64,000 bases of DNA from NCBI GenBank assembly GCA_021642125.1, contig JAKIXB010000044.1:124001-188000 (forward strand), written 5' to 3'. Source of the stretch: Nothophoma quercina (taxonomy: Eukaryota > Ascomycota > Dothideomycetes > Pleosporales > Didymellaceae). The translations under genes and the position numbers were made by a program. The notes under the pieces are model-generated. The model had not been told where the DNA came from. It ran no database searches and was given only the letters and a program-made list of their open reading frames with translations. Positions within the stretch are counted from its first letter, which is position 1, and each line of letters opens with the position of its first letter. This document shows positions 23,869 to 34,709 of this stretch, piece after piece.

Positions 23869-25242
23869 TCACTCTTCATTCTCAGTCTTTGCCTGTTGCG
23901 TGCTCGAGATCTCCGAAACTAATGGTATCCACAGGTGGTGTTTCAAATCGAAGTATGCGTATGCTGCGCCAAGTCCCAGACTAGTCAAGTGCACCTAAGT
24001 GGGGTCAGTATATAACTTCAAGGCCGAAATCCTAGAAATACATACGAGAAACGCTGGCCTATTGCCGCCCTTTGGTGCTTTGAACATGCTGAAGGCCTGT
24101 GAAGCGGCGAATAGCAAGCCCCAATACATCGCATCGAGTCTCAAGACCAAGGCTGGAGGCAACCACACCTTCTCATGTGCGTACGATACACAGTATACAC
24201 CAAGCGCAGCAGCAATAGATCCACTGGCGCCCAGGTTCAAAACCAGCCCATTCGCAAAGTTGAAGCGGTACGCAAAGTGCGTAAGGTAGCTTGTGATAAG
24301 TGGTACGCTGACGAGAAACGCTGAGGTGTGGAAAAGGTCGCCGTCGAAATAACGAACGACACCTGGAAGGAACCATGTCAAAGCTGCCATATTTGTCGCA
24401 GCGTGCGCCCAACTGGAGTTGACGAGGGTGTACGTGAATGCCGTCCATTTTGCTTCGCCAGTGATGTGGATGAGCCTTTCCCAGATTGGAAGGGGAGATC
24501 GTTTGAGCAAATGGATAGCAAAAGTTGCAGCAACGACACCGATAGTGAGGTTGTCAAGTTCGTCCCAGCCAGCTTTGATGCCCTCGGAGATGATTGTTGG
24601 GGTTAGATACCAGGTTTGAGGCAGTTGCGCACGTTCAGGGAGCTGACTGCCATCGGAGCTTGGTACCCCAGCTCTCACATCCAAATATGCGAGAATGCCG
24701 TAAGTGCCGGCCAGTGCAAGGGCAGTCCAGATTCCGGGCCAAAGTACTTTTCTTCTCCTTTGGACGATGCGTTGTTGGATTGCTTCTTCTTTCTCGTCGA
24801 TTGTAAGAGTTACTTCGTCTTCAGGGCCCTTATCCTTTGCATCGTGCGTGCCTTTCATGAAGTTCCGGGGGCTTGAAGGGCTGCTCGAAACGGGTTGAGA
24901 TACGTTCGTCGCATTCACAGAGAGTTTGGCCGGAGTTACAGCCGCCTCCGGATTTGGCTGGCTAGACTTGCGCAACTGATTAAGCAAGAGGGATGCTTTC
25001 TTTGCCGAGTCGACTTTGGGATTACCTCTTCGCCGTATGGTGGAGTTGTCCGGCGAAATAGGTTTTGGTGCTGGCTTGGCTGGCCTAGCTGGCAGCGGCT
25101 GTGCTGAGGAAGATTTGAAGCGTGCGAAGATGGTACAAGAAACATGTCGATCTCGTGGCAGCGACTGCCCTCGCAATAACGGAGTTGCATACCGAGGTGT
25201 GCATCTCGTAGTTGAGCACGAGACTGTAATTAGGAAGGACAT
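23869..25242 (-). CDS. Mitochondrial rhomboid intramembrane serine protease (Pcp1/PARL-like), 440 aa
   Basis: Rhomboid protease of the inner mitochondrial membrane type. Exons are 24046-25242 and 23869-23994, with a 51-nt intron (donor GTATGT, acceptor CTTAG). The N-terminal 50 residues are rich in Arg, Ser and Thr without acids, as in a mitochondrial presequence. The catalytic serine is Ser340 in NLGASGS. The oxyanion-type motif HAATNM starts at His280. The catalytic histidine is His401 in VHLTSLGLGAAYAY, encoded only after the intron. About seven membrane spans are visible. The product ends with KTENEE. If the intron is retained, translation adds about 16 residues and stops at the intron's own terminal TAG, losing His401. 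Orthology to yeast Pcp1 is inferred from the presequence and topology. Confidence 0.9.
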
Positions 25243-25946
25243 GACGTGCTGATGCAGAAATTGTGCAAAGCCGAAGTTCTAGGAGTAAGGGTATAAAGCG
25301 CCAAACATGCTACGAAATGTGTTGATACATGGACTAAAGATTGAATTCGGGATGAAACCCAGATTAATTTAGAGATGTGCGAGGATGGAGGTCGCGCGTG
25401 CAAATTTAGCGTCATCGCCAGATCACGTGATACTGTGATACCGATGTACCTGCTCGAAAAATATCTAGATTACGACGGAACTTCATTGTAAAGTTGGCAT
25501 AACAACAAACAATGGCAAGTTTTGAGCGTGAAAACCATAGAGTCAGACTAACGCCGTAAACCAGGGTTTATCCATCGAAGCAATCTTCAATCTAGTCCGT
25601 GAACAATACATTGTTGATCGCTGGACATCTGTGTAGGAAGAGGTAGATGTTTTGGGAACGGTTGAAGTACATTTGACAGTCTGTTAAGAGACGTTTCGTG
25701 AGCTTCTGGCTGATGCAAAACTATACAAAACATACAAAGGGTATCGTGTTTGCCCCATTACCCCCAGGGTCGAGCGCCCGTGTCACCCACAAACACATAT
25801 ACGCCATGCCGCTCGCTAAGATGATAGAGACAAGAAAGATGGTAAGAACGCCGTCATATATGCAACCGAAGAAACGTCTGCTAGACCAAGAATCTGCATG
25901 ACAACACAAAAACTACCGAAGCTTCAGCTCAGAGAAGCCAAGGTGG
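25243..25946. other. Intergenic between grrA 3' end and rhomboid gene start
   Basis: Contains the rhomboid promoter and the grrA 3' untranslated region. A 62-codon minus-strand frame at 25721-25909 has a hydrophobic run but no other support. No gene called. Confidence 0.4.
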
Positions 25947-27806
25947 CTAGTCTTGACCTAGCATCTCGCTATCGCCGAAGTCTTCATCCTCATCTATCGC
26001 CATACCGTTAGCCTGAGCGGTGACATTGAGGATGACATCAGGTTCCTCGCCATCTTCGTACATCGTCCCCTCGTTGTCGGAGAAGGAAGCGTGTCGGTTT
26101 TGGGCGTCTGATTCGGAGTTGAGGAACTGGCGGAGACGTTGCACGCCAACGCCGCTGAAAACACAGAAGACGTCGCGTTGGTGTTCGTTGAACTCTGCAC
26201 TGGTGTTAGGGATCTATTCAATGGGTGAGGGTGAGGGTGATTGGTGGTCCGTACCTGGTGGTGCTTCGCGGCAGTATACAAGAAGATCGTCGCGGAGGAA
26301 GGCTTGTACGCCGGTCAAACTCAAGTGAGTGAGGCGTGGGCAGTTGTTCAGGAGTGCGTAGATGCCCTGAAGGGTGAGATTGGTGCAGTAACTCAAGTGG
26401 ACTCTCTCCAGCACACTAGCCTGAATAGGTCCACTAGAGCCCATCTGCTTCGGCTTGGCCAATGCTAGTATACTGCGGTCTGTGATTGCTGCGCATTTCA
26501 CCAAGCCTATCCGCTTAAGCTTCGGCAGAGACGCCAGTTGCGTAACGGACGCATCAGTGAGGTTCGTACAACATGCTAGATCGATGTACCGGATTCTGTT
26601 GCACAATTTTACTAGTTGCGCAACGCCTGTATCCGTGATTCGCGAGCAGTGGCCAAGATGAATGTAATGCAGGTTCTTTCCAAGGCGAGTGATGGCCATC
26701 ACCGCCCTGTCTGTGATGTTGCGGCATTTGGCGAGAACCAGATTGCGTAACCTTGGTGCTGCGCCTACGATCTTCTGAACACCATAATCTTGCAGCTCAC
26801 CGCAATCTGTCAGATCCAGGATCCGCAGACTTTCGTAAGTTGCCTCTGCAGGTAGACGAAGGAACGCCTGATCCGTAATCTTCCAGCAGTGTGCTAATCT
26901 CAACTCTCGCAGATGTGGTCCTTCTGTGATCAAGGTGGTGATTGAATCGTCTTCGAGGTTCTTGCAATCGTGAAGGTCGATCTCGAGGATGTAGCGGCAG
27001 TGCAGAGCAAACGCTATTATGCATTTGTCACTGAGCTGTGAGCACCCGTTCAACTTAAGTCTCTTGAGATGCTTGCAGCTTTTCGCAACAGCCTCAAGTG
27101 ACAAATCGGTGATCTTCTTGCAGTTTGTGATGTTCAGTCCCTGCAGCCGAACCGCGTTTTTGGCCAGAGCGTACATAGTCTGATCGCTAATCGATTCCAC
27201 GCTCGTAACGTCCAGGGCCAGAAGGCTTCGATTGTCCTCCAGCATAGCCACGAGACTCAGATCCGTAAGCTTCGTACAGTTCGTGAGTGTCAGTCGCTCT
27301 ATCCGCTTGCAGAACTGTAGTGACTTAAGTGTGCCGTCGCTGACTTCATTCCCCAGTGCCGACATGTTGAGACGCTTGATCAGACTGCTGTAGTCGAAGA
27401 AACTATCTGCCTTGTTGATCGTGCTGATCACGCTCTTAACGCTCGGCCACTTGTTGGTTGAAGGCCTATGCCATAACAGTCCAACAGCGTTTCTAGACCA
27501 GTCCTTCGATACCAGCAGGCAGCTTCTAAGGTCGGCAGGAGAGGCGAGTTTCGCAAAGACGGAGATCATGATCTCAGCGGGTAGTCGCGAAACGGGAGAG
27601 ATGCGGTTCTGCTCCTCGATGGCCCGCCGACGGGCATCGTCGTCAGAATCAGGGGATACAGAAGGCGCCAGTGACGACAGCGAGTCGTTTGACTGTAGCA
27701 TGATCGAGTCTTTGTCATCGTCGTAGCCGCGCTCAGGCGAGGTGGATGCGGAGGTGTCGGAACGAGAAGCACTTTGGTCTCTGTTCTGTCTGCGGGAGCG
27801 CGCCAT
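25947..27806 (-). CDS. grrA: F-box/LRR protein of SCF ubiquitin ligase (Grr1/GrrA), 599 aa
   Basis: Substrate receptor of an SCF E3 ubiquitin ligase; Grr1/GrrA orthologues act in nutrient signalling, cyclin turnover and, in Aspergillus, ascospore formation. Exons are 26255-27806 and 25947-26194; the 60-nt intron (donor GTACGG, acceptor TGCAG) joins REAPP to EFNEHQRDVFCVFSG. Translation is taken from the ATG at 27806 (MARSRRQNRD). The frame is open 62 codons further upstream, but only from a TTG. The F-box spans about residues 71-118 (PVSRLPAEIMISVFAKL). About a dozen Cys-type LRRs follow (for example KLTDLSLVAML, NITDRAVMAI), then FCVFSGVGVQRLR and an acidic tail ending EMLGQD. Length and architecture match the family fully. 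Confidence 0.95.
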
Positions 27807-28608
27807 TTTCAAGTTTCTAGTATCTGTCGTAGTCGAGACGAGAGGGCGTGCCGTATACGTGGTTTTGTCCCCTGAGGAGGGGTTGTGTGAGTCGAGCAAG
27901 GGTCGCACGCCGGCTGTGATGATAGAGGACGGTTCTAAGGCTGGGGTTTGAGATCGCTGCGGCGGTTCCAGGGTTCTCAGGGTTCTAGGCAAGCGGTCTA
28001 GCTCACTTGCAGACTTGTAAACAACAGCGCCACTGCCTGTAACGCAAGAAGATGACCACTTGAGCTGGAAGTGAAGGGAGGGGCGCCGACCAAGGGACGC
28101 GCTCTTGCGGGTGATGGAGGGGACTGTAGGGCTGAGAGACGCTCGCTAGTGCTATGACGCGGGACGGCGCTTCATGCGGCAGTACAACAGTGGTCTGCAG
28201 CGACGCGAAGGGAGATGTGTGTGTATGACAGTCGCGCTTTCAGGAGATATGAGGGGTAGCTAGCAGAGAGGGGAAAGAGTAACAATATACAAGTAACGTG
28301 CGGTAAGCAGTGCTTGTTGTCTGCGTGGCCGTGACCGCTTGCAGGCGCAACCCTGGTCCGCATTAACCGCTTGGAGCCTGCTGTTTGGGATGCAACACCA
28401 ATGAATCCCATCGACTCCTAGTTCTTCTGACGAACCACGATCTTCACGCATCAATCTGTTTTATGAAAGCCCTTGTATTTTTACTATCGGCATCACGGCT
28501 TCCATACCACCGACATCGAGCGTCATATAGCAACTACTGCAGAGGCCGCGCACGCATCACTACAGCATGTGATGCTCGTATTGGCCAAGTTCTATCGCCG
28601 TCGTGTTG
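27807..28608. other. grrA upstream region
   Basis: Promoter and 5' leader of grrA. Minus-strand translation stays open for 62 codons into this region without an ATG. No other gene recognised. Confidence 0.4.
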
Positions 28609-29340
28609 CTATGGTTGCCCAAAATCTAGCTCGACGCGGGGTCGACCATGAATAGATATGAAGGTATCCCTAGTTAATTTACAAGGCCATGTATTCTTGT
28701 GTTCACTGTCTTGCCAGAGCAGGTGAGGAGTGTTCACTCGTAGCCACTCGGAGGCAGCCTTGAGAGAGGCCTTATATATCCCGATCTCCCACGGAGATGA
28801 CATTTCTGTCCTAAATGCGGCGTTGTCAGTTGACAAGAACGGCCAGAAACAGTGGCTGTATTGATCCTGCAGCACACAGTCACTAACAGGAAACTCTATG
28901 TTGTAGGATGTGTGGCCAAATTCTCGAGGGACTTCGTCTATTAGGCAGATGCAGCTGCCTACAAGATAGCTACCAGACTGTCCTTTCTACTGCGTGGCCT
29001 GCACTCTAAGAAATTCGAACACGTTCATCGTCTGTGTTTGGCGGGGCATACGGTGACTTAAGGTCTGCATCAAGAGATGCATTGGACTGCAGTTTCGGCC
29101 TCGACTCTGCTGCGAACGAATTGTCTCATGCCAAGGGAGCCAATCGGAGAAGCTTGTTGCCCAGGATTTGCGCCACAGCGGGCACCAGCCACAGATAGAT
29201 GCAACGGCTGCTGCTTGAGCAGCCTTCGTGACTTGTACCTGTTGTACGGAAATGCAAGGAGTGTCAAACTCAAGCAGCTCATGATTTGTTTGAACAGCAA
29301 TCATAGCCTCGCACAGAAATTCATGTTGTGACGTTGTAGG
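28609..29340 (-). pseudogene. Long minus-strand reading frame interrupted by a single TAG, unknown protein
   Basis: Minus-strand frame that reads protein-like on both sides of one stop (TAG at 28987-28989). Upstream of it comes AMIAVQTNHELLEFDTPC ... SWATSFSDWLPWHETIRS, and downstream, in the same frame, CLIDEVPREFGHTSYNIEF ... WPFLSTDNAAF ... ASEWLRVNTPHLLWQ, ending at a TAG (28609-28611). A 93-nt intron (GTATGC to TTGTAG) would remove the stop and keep the frame, so this may be a real two-exon gene rather than a relic. Upstream the frame continues antisense into the kinase gene, so no start can be fixed; the ATG near 29316 is one option. No family recognised. Confidence 0.35.
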
Positions 29341-29535
29341 GTGGCTTTGCTTGTGACCACATCCCGCACCGTGTGGACATAGACCCTGGGCATGATCACC
29401 TCGACCTGAACACGACACACTCCGCATGCCCATTGTATCCGAGGCCTGACTGCTGCATTCTTCACACCCCGTCCATGCACTGCCTATAGAACGCCTGCTG
29501 TTCCTGCATCGCAGCAGGCTTCCACAGTGCCCAGC

Positions 29536-32500
29536 ATGTCGTCGGCTCGCTATGCCCCCTCCACCGCCCATTCGATGCCCCAACAGGCCGCATACCGCGC
29601 TCCAGCCCCTGTCGCCATGTCCAATGCCCCGCCAGGCACGTTTGCGCCAGGAACGAAAGTTCAGGTCGGCAGTCATCGAGTGACCATCGAGAAGTACCTC
29701 TCGGAGGGTGGCTTCGCACATGTCTACCTCGTCCGCGTACCGAAGGCCGACGGGCACACACCAGAGATCGCCGTCTTGAAGCGGGTGGCCTGCGCAGACA
29801 AGGAGGCGCTGGCCAACATGCGGACGGAAGTAGAGACTATGAAGAAGCTGAAGGGGCACCACAAGATCGTTACCTACTTCGACTCGCATGCCTCGCAGTT
29901 GAAGGGTGAAGGCTACGAGGTCTTCCTCCTTATGGAGTTTTGTTCTGGCGGAGGACTGATCGACTTTATGAATACTCGATTACAACACCGTCTTACCGAA
30001 CCTGAGATCTTGCACATCTTCTCTGATGTTGCTGAGGGTGTCGCGGCGATGCACTACCTCAAGCCGCCGCTACTCCACCGAGACTTGAAAGTCGAGAACG
30101 TTCTCATCACAAATGTCGGAGGTAACAAGGTGTATAAGCTGTGTGATTTCGGATCAACTGCGCCGCCGAGGCCTGCTGCTACCACAGCTGCAGAAGGAAG
30201 GCTGATCGAGGACGACGTTCAACGGCACACGACGTTACAATACCGAAGTCCAGAAATGATCGACGTATACCGGAAGCTGCCAATTGATGAGAAGAGTGAT
30301 ATCTGGGCATTGGGAGTGCTGCTATACAAGCTCTGCTACTATACAACACCGTTCGAAGAGGTGGGGCAGATGGCTATCTTGAATGCAAGCTTCAAGTACC
30401 CACACTACCCTCCTTTCTCGGACAGGATAAAGAAGCTGATAGGTAAGAATAAGCAATCTTGGAAAATAATTCGGGCTGACGTTAAGTAGGGTGGATGCTG
30501 CGCGAGAGCCCACAACAACGACCCAACATCTACCAGGTGGTGGCCGAGACGTGCGCTATGCGGCACCGAGCCTGTCCGATTAAGGACGTATGTAACATGG
30601 CATTGTGGATGGAACGTGAACTGACCAGCATCAGATTTACTCTGGCCGCACGCAATCTGAAGCACGACGGAACCAGCAACTACCGCCAACAGAACCCCAA
30701 GTTTCCTCACCACCACCGGTAATTGGCATTCAAAAAGTTGCTCCCGTACAGAAAGTACAACATATACCAGATATCACTCCTATGAGGAGAGGGCGACCGA
30801 CTGCACCTGCCCAACAACCTCCAGCAGCAAAGCCAAGTCCTTCGCCAATGAGAGGCACAGCCTCAGACCCTTTCGCAGCTCTAGACAGCCAGGACGTACA
30901 GGTTAGACGTGCGGCTGCTGACGAGCTGGCTTCACGCTTCCCTTCTTTGGATGAGTTTTCTTTACTCCATGACCGCGGTCAGAAGTTTGAGTTTGGGCAG
31001 TCAGAGTCTCCTTCAGGTGGAGCACCGCTGAACAAGCGCGTCACCGAAGCCTTGGCTGACGATGCATTTGCTCTACCGCCCGCCTCGAAGGTGGACTCAG
31101 CACCAGGAACCAAACCATCATCCAAAGCACCTTCAACTACCGTGTCGAGAACGGCCTCTATTAAGAAGTCGAAGCCCTACGAGCCGAGTGCGAGCCCGCG
31201 TACATCCAGTTCAAATATACAGCAACCGATGCCGATACGCAGTAACATGGTCTCTACAGGCGTGCAGACATCTCCTGCACCATCTCCTGGACCTGCTGCA
31301 TCGCCATACCCAGACGTCAGTAAGCGCCCAATCTGGAAGGTACCCACATCCAACCACCACAATCGGACACAGAGTCAGCCTCGGACTTTCGAGAAACCAC
31401 AAGGCAGCCCTTCGCTCAAGCCATCTGAGTTCGCACTGCCTCCCAGACCATCTTTAGATTCAAGGTCGAGGTCTCACCTGTCACAATTGAGCACACCCAA
31501 GTCGCCAGCGTCTTCGCGACCATCTCTGGAGGGTCAACGGCCATCTCAATTGGACATTGGATACACGATCGATCGCGCAAGGTCAGCGAATTCCAATGCT
31601 CGACCGGCCAGCATGCACGTAGAATCCAACCTTGACTTTCTGAGAGAGCGAGAGTCAGCCCCTGGTCGCAGTTTCGATGCACCGTCCTTGATACGTCGCA
31701 CTACGTCCAATGCAGTTGATGACTCGGAGCCTGACGCCAGAAATGTGAGGTCCAGCGTCGACTTCCTACGCCAGATCGAGGGTGACCCAGATCAAAAGCA
31801 CAAGCACCGCCGCAGCAGCTCAAAGTCCAGCCACCACAGACTTGGTAGTCTATCATCTATTACGAGCGGTACGAAAAATATCGTCAAGGGAAGATTTGGG
31901 GACGCCTTCCGCCGCTTTGAGACCAACAATAAGACTCCTGAGCACGAGCGTGCAGAGCCAGTTATGTCGCAACCCGAACAACCACATCACGACTACCCTT
32001 CGAACCACCGCGATCTTACACCCATCGCAGGCTCCGTCGCTTCACTGGCCCCTACTGAGGACGACCGTGGTCCGATCGATGAAACGCAAGATCTGCCGCC
32101 TGAAGTGCGCAGAGAGCTGGAAAGGCGTAGACTTAGCGAGGAAGAGCGACGAGTCGAGGCCGCCGCAGCCGAGTACAAGCAACGGGTTACTTCGCAAGCA
32201 GCTGGCAAGCCAAAAGTGCCTACTAAGGCATCGACGATACAGAACCGGGTTAAGAACCTCCTTGACGAAAGCAGCAAGCCAGCAGCAGTCAATCGCACTG
32301 CAGCAGGGTACGGCAAGTACACAGACACCGGGAAACCACTGCCTGTCAGGCCGGAAGACCAGAGCGGAATGCGCCCACCGCCTATCGCCCGCAAGCCCGT
32401 CAATGTTGGTGGACAGCAAGATCTTGCATACACCAAACCTTCTGGTCGCCCCAATCTGCCACCTCCAGTGCCATCATCGTCCGCACCGCCAGCTGTTAAC

Positions 32501-32776
32501 GTCCGCGCACCGTCTGGCCCGCCACCACGTGCACCCAAGCCAAAGGCCTTACAGACAGGTGGATCGGCGAATCCACCTTCTGCGCAAGGCTCACCTACTA
32601 AGCCTGCCTCGATACGCAGTGTCAATATTAGAGAAAAGCCACTACCAGCTATCGCTGGAAATGCCGCAGGTGGTGACGAGTGGGATGTTGATGCGTTCAG
32701 TAAACGTTACCCAAGTCTGAGTGGGCTGGAGATGGTCGAGACAGAAATTCCAAAGCGCAACGTCCGGGATATCTGA
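29536..32776 (+). CDS. Ark1/Prk1/AAK1-family serine/threonine kinase (NAK family), 1048 aa
   Basis: Protein kinase regulating cortical actin patches and clathrin-mediated endocytosis in yeasts (Ark1, Prk1, Akl1). Exons are 29536-30442, 30490-30587 and 30635-32776; both introns are 47 nt. The ATG at 29536 is used. The kinase domain covers about residues 45-320: glycine loop YLSEGGFAHVY, ATP-binding Lys82 (AVLKRV), catalytic loop HRDLKVEN with Asp183, DFG Asp204 and activation-segment TLQYRSPEMID, which is typical for NAK kinases. The long C-terminal tail is Ser/Pro-rich and disordered with a DPFAALDSQ motif, proline-rich stretches (NLPPPVPSSSAPP) suited to SH3 binding, and an acidic/Arg helix near ELERRRLSEEERR. 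Substrates are expected among endocytic coat proteins. Family call is certain; the exact paralogue is not. Confidence 0.93.
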
Positions 32777-33220
32777 CTTTGAACTGATATCAAAGATTTT
32801 GTGCTGCCGCCTTATCAATTGCTATCTGGCTTCTAGCGATCTAGCATATCTTCTCGTTTGGGTACCAGAGGGCATATTGTAGTTACAAACGCACCGCCAG
32901 AAGGGGCAATTGCTTGCTTAGCTAGGTATGTATATGAGTAGAGCCATTGGACCACCCCGTTGCGCCGCAAGTATAGACAGATACACCAAAACTCCCCGGC
33001 TTCTTAAGTCAAGTGTGCATGTGTGTCGTAACGATGTTGATCATCTTTCGAGCAAGGCGATGACGGTAGCGACGCTAGGCCGAAATGGGGCCACGCTCGC
33101 TTCGGCGCTAGCCGCTCCCCACTGTGGACGGCAATTTTGCTCGTCGAACTTTGACGAATCTCTTTTCTTCTTTATCTACACCAACACTCTTCGAGGAACC
33201 CCGATAGATCAATAGCAATC
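32777..33220. other. Kinase 3' flank and promoter of the eS12 gene
   Basis: No gene. The last 120 bases before 33221 are CT-rich and form the leader of a ribosomal protein gene. Confidence 0.5.
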
Positions 33221-33867
33221 ATGGTACGGCTCACCACACCGCCGCAATGCTGCATGCAACTGCGATGCACAGCAATTCGCACCATGCGGCTGTGCCCCGC
33301 CATGCATTGCGCGCACCTGTAAACACTCGAGGAACCTCATAGCTAACATACACCACAGTCGGACGGAGAAGACGATACCAAGTCCCAGGTTTCCGCGGCC
33401 GCCGAGGTCGAAGTCAGCGCCGATGCCTCCACCGGCAAGGGCCAGATGTCCGTTCTTGAGGCTCTCAAGGGCGTGCTGAAGCTCGCGCTCATCCACGACG
33501 GTCTTGCCCGCGGTCTGCGCGAGGCGTCCAAGGCCCTCGACCGCCGCCAGGCTCACATGTGCGTCCTCAACGAGGCTTGCGAGGAGGAGGCCTACAAGAA
33601 GCTCGTTGTCGCGCTCTGCTCTGAGCACAAGATCCCTCTCATCAAGGTCCCCGATGGCAAGCAGCTCGGCGAGTGGGCCGGTCTCTGTACGTTGCAACTG
33701 CTCTGGATTGTGTGATGAGGCAATAGGCTAATATATCGATAGGCCAGATTGACCGTGAGGGTAACCCCCGCAAGGTCGTCAACTGCTCTTGCGTTGTCGT
33801 CAAGGACTGGGGTGAGGAGTCGCAGGAGCGCTCCATCCTCCTCAACTACTTCCAGACCGAGCAGTAA
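33221..33867 (+). CDS. rps12: 40S ribosomal protein eS12 (RPS12), 151 aa
   Basis: Small-subunit ribosomal protein eS12. Exons are 33221-33223 (the ATG alone), 33359-33686 and 33743-33867. The first intron is 135 nt and the second 56 nt. The protein begins MSDGEDDTKSQ, has an acidic/Ala-rich N-terminal tail and then the core SVLEALKGVLKLALIHDGLA, LREASKALDRRQAHMCVL, HKIPLIKVPDGKQLGEWAGL and CQIDREGNPRKVVNCSCVVV, which are diagnostic for eS12. Coding sequence is strongly biased to C-ending codons (AAG, CTC, GCC), as expected of a highly expressed gene. A first exon holding only the start codon is common in fungal ribosomal protein genes. Confidence 0.96.
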
Positions 33868-34709
33868 GCGTGTCGCACTCTCATCAGAGTGTATGACGCC
33901 TTACAACATCCCGCCATATCGACGACCGCTATACCAGCATCTTGTTTGTGCACATCTTAATTGATGAGGGACGAATCTATGGAGTATGGGACGCTGGACG
34001 ACTTTTGGATGGGATGCAAAGGAAGATAGATACCATGTTCGATTGCTACGGCATCGACGAGGAATGGAACTGTGAAACCAACATGTCGTATGCTTGCTCT
34101 CTTGTGATATATCATCTACCTCCGCTTCTTAACCTCTCGATCGCAGCCACACCACTATGGACAGACACAACCCCCTTCGCACACAACCATCACATTACCT
34201 ATATCCCTGACATCCTCACAGTCACTCTCCAACATATTCGCCATTTTGTACTCGCCCCTGGAATCTTTCATCACGTATTCCCCATCTACACGTGCATAAG
34301 CTGTACTGTTGCTGAACATAACTCAGAGAGATCTACAGAAATACCCAAATCCAGTGATCTGCGCACTCATGCTCCCAGCTTGCGCTGGGAGCTGGCAACA
34401 AGTGCCTGGCACTATTGACATTGTGTGGATTTTGTTACTGTTGTGATGCACTCTTTCAGTGGGTACCAGTATATGCATAGAGTGTGTTCGGTGACGTATA
34501 GACATGAGCAGAGACGCGTCATCTTGTTCAAGAGTGGCAGTGAGACCACAAGGAGCGAAACAAGATGCAAGTACGACCTGAGTGATGGTAAAGTGTACGC
34601 AAAAGCAGGTATATGAGAAGGACGTTTTGCCGCGAACAGCAGTAGACAGCAGGTCGATAATCGCGCCAAAGGGTATATTATGTCACAAGATTGGTATCTG
34701 CTTATCTGC
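33868..34709. other. Intergenic downstream of eS12 and Sec39 genes (convergent)
   Basis: About 840 bp. An open plus-strand frame (33942-34418) begins at TTG and lacks protein character; it is probably the eS12 3' untranslated region. A perfect 9-bp inverted repeat with a 4-base loop lies at 34371-34392. No gene recognised. Confidence 0.45.
34371..34392. repeat. Perfect short hairpin (9-bp stem, 4-base loop)
   Basis: GCTCCCAGC at 34371-34379 and its exact complement at 34384-34392 enclose TTGC. It sits between the convergent eS12 and Sec39 genes. It could form a stable RNA or DNA hairpin near transcript 3' ends; the function is unknown. Confidence 0.7.

Noticed and set aside
29341..29889. Minus-strand open frame over the kinase N-terminal exon
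   Set aside because: It is antisense to a well-supported kinase domain; openness is explained by the codon usage of the sense strand.
33942..34418. 158-codon plus-strand frame downstream of eS12
   Set aside because: It begins with TTG, its composition is not protein-like, and it lies where the eS12 3' untranslated region is expected.
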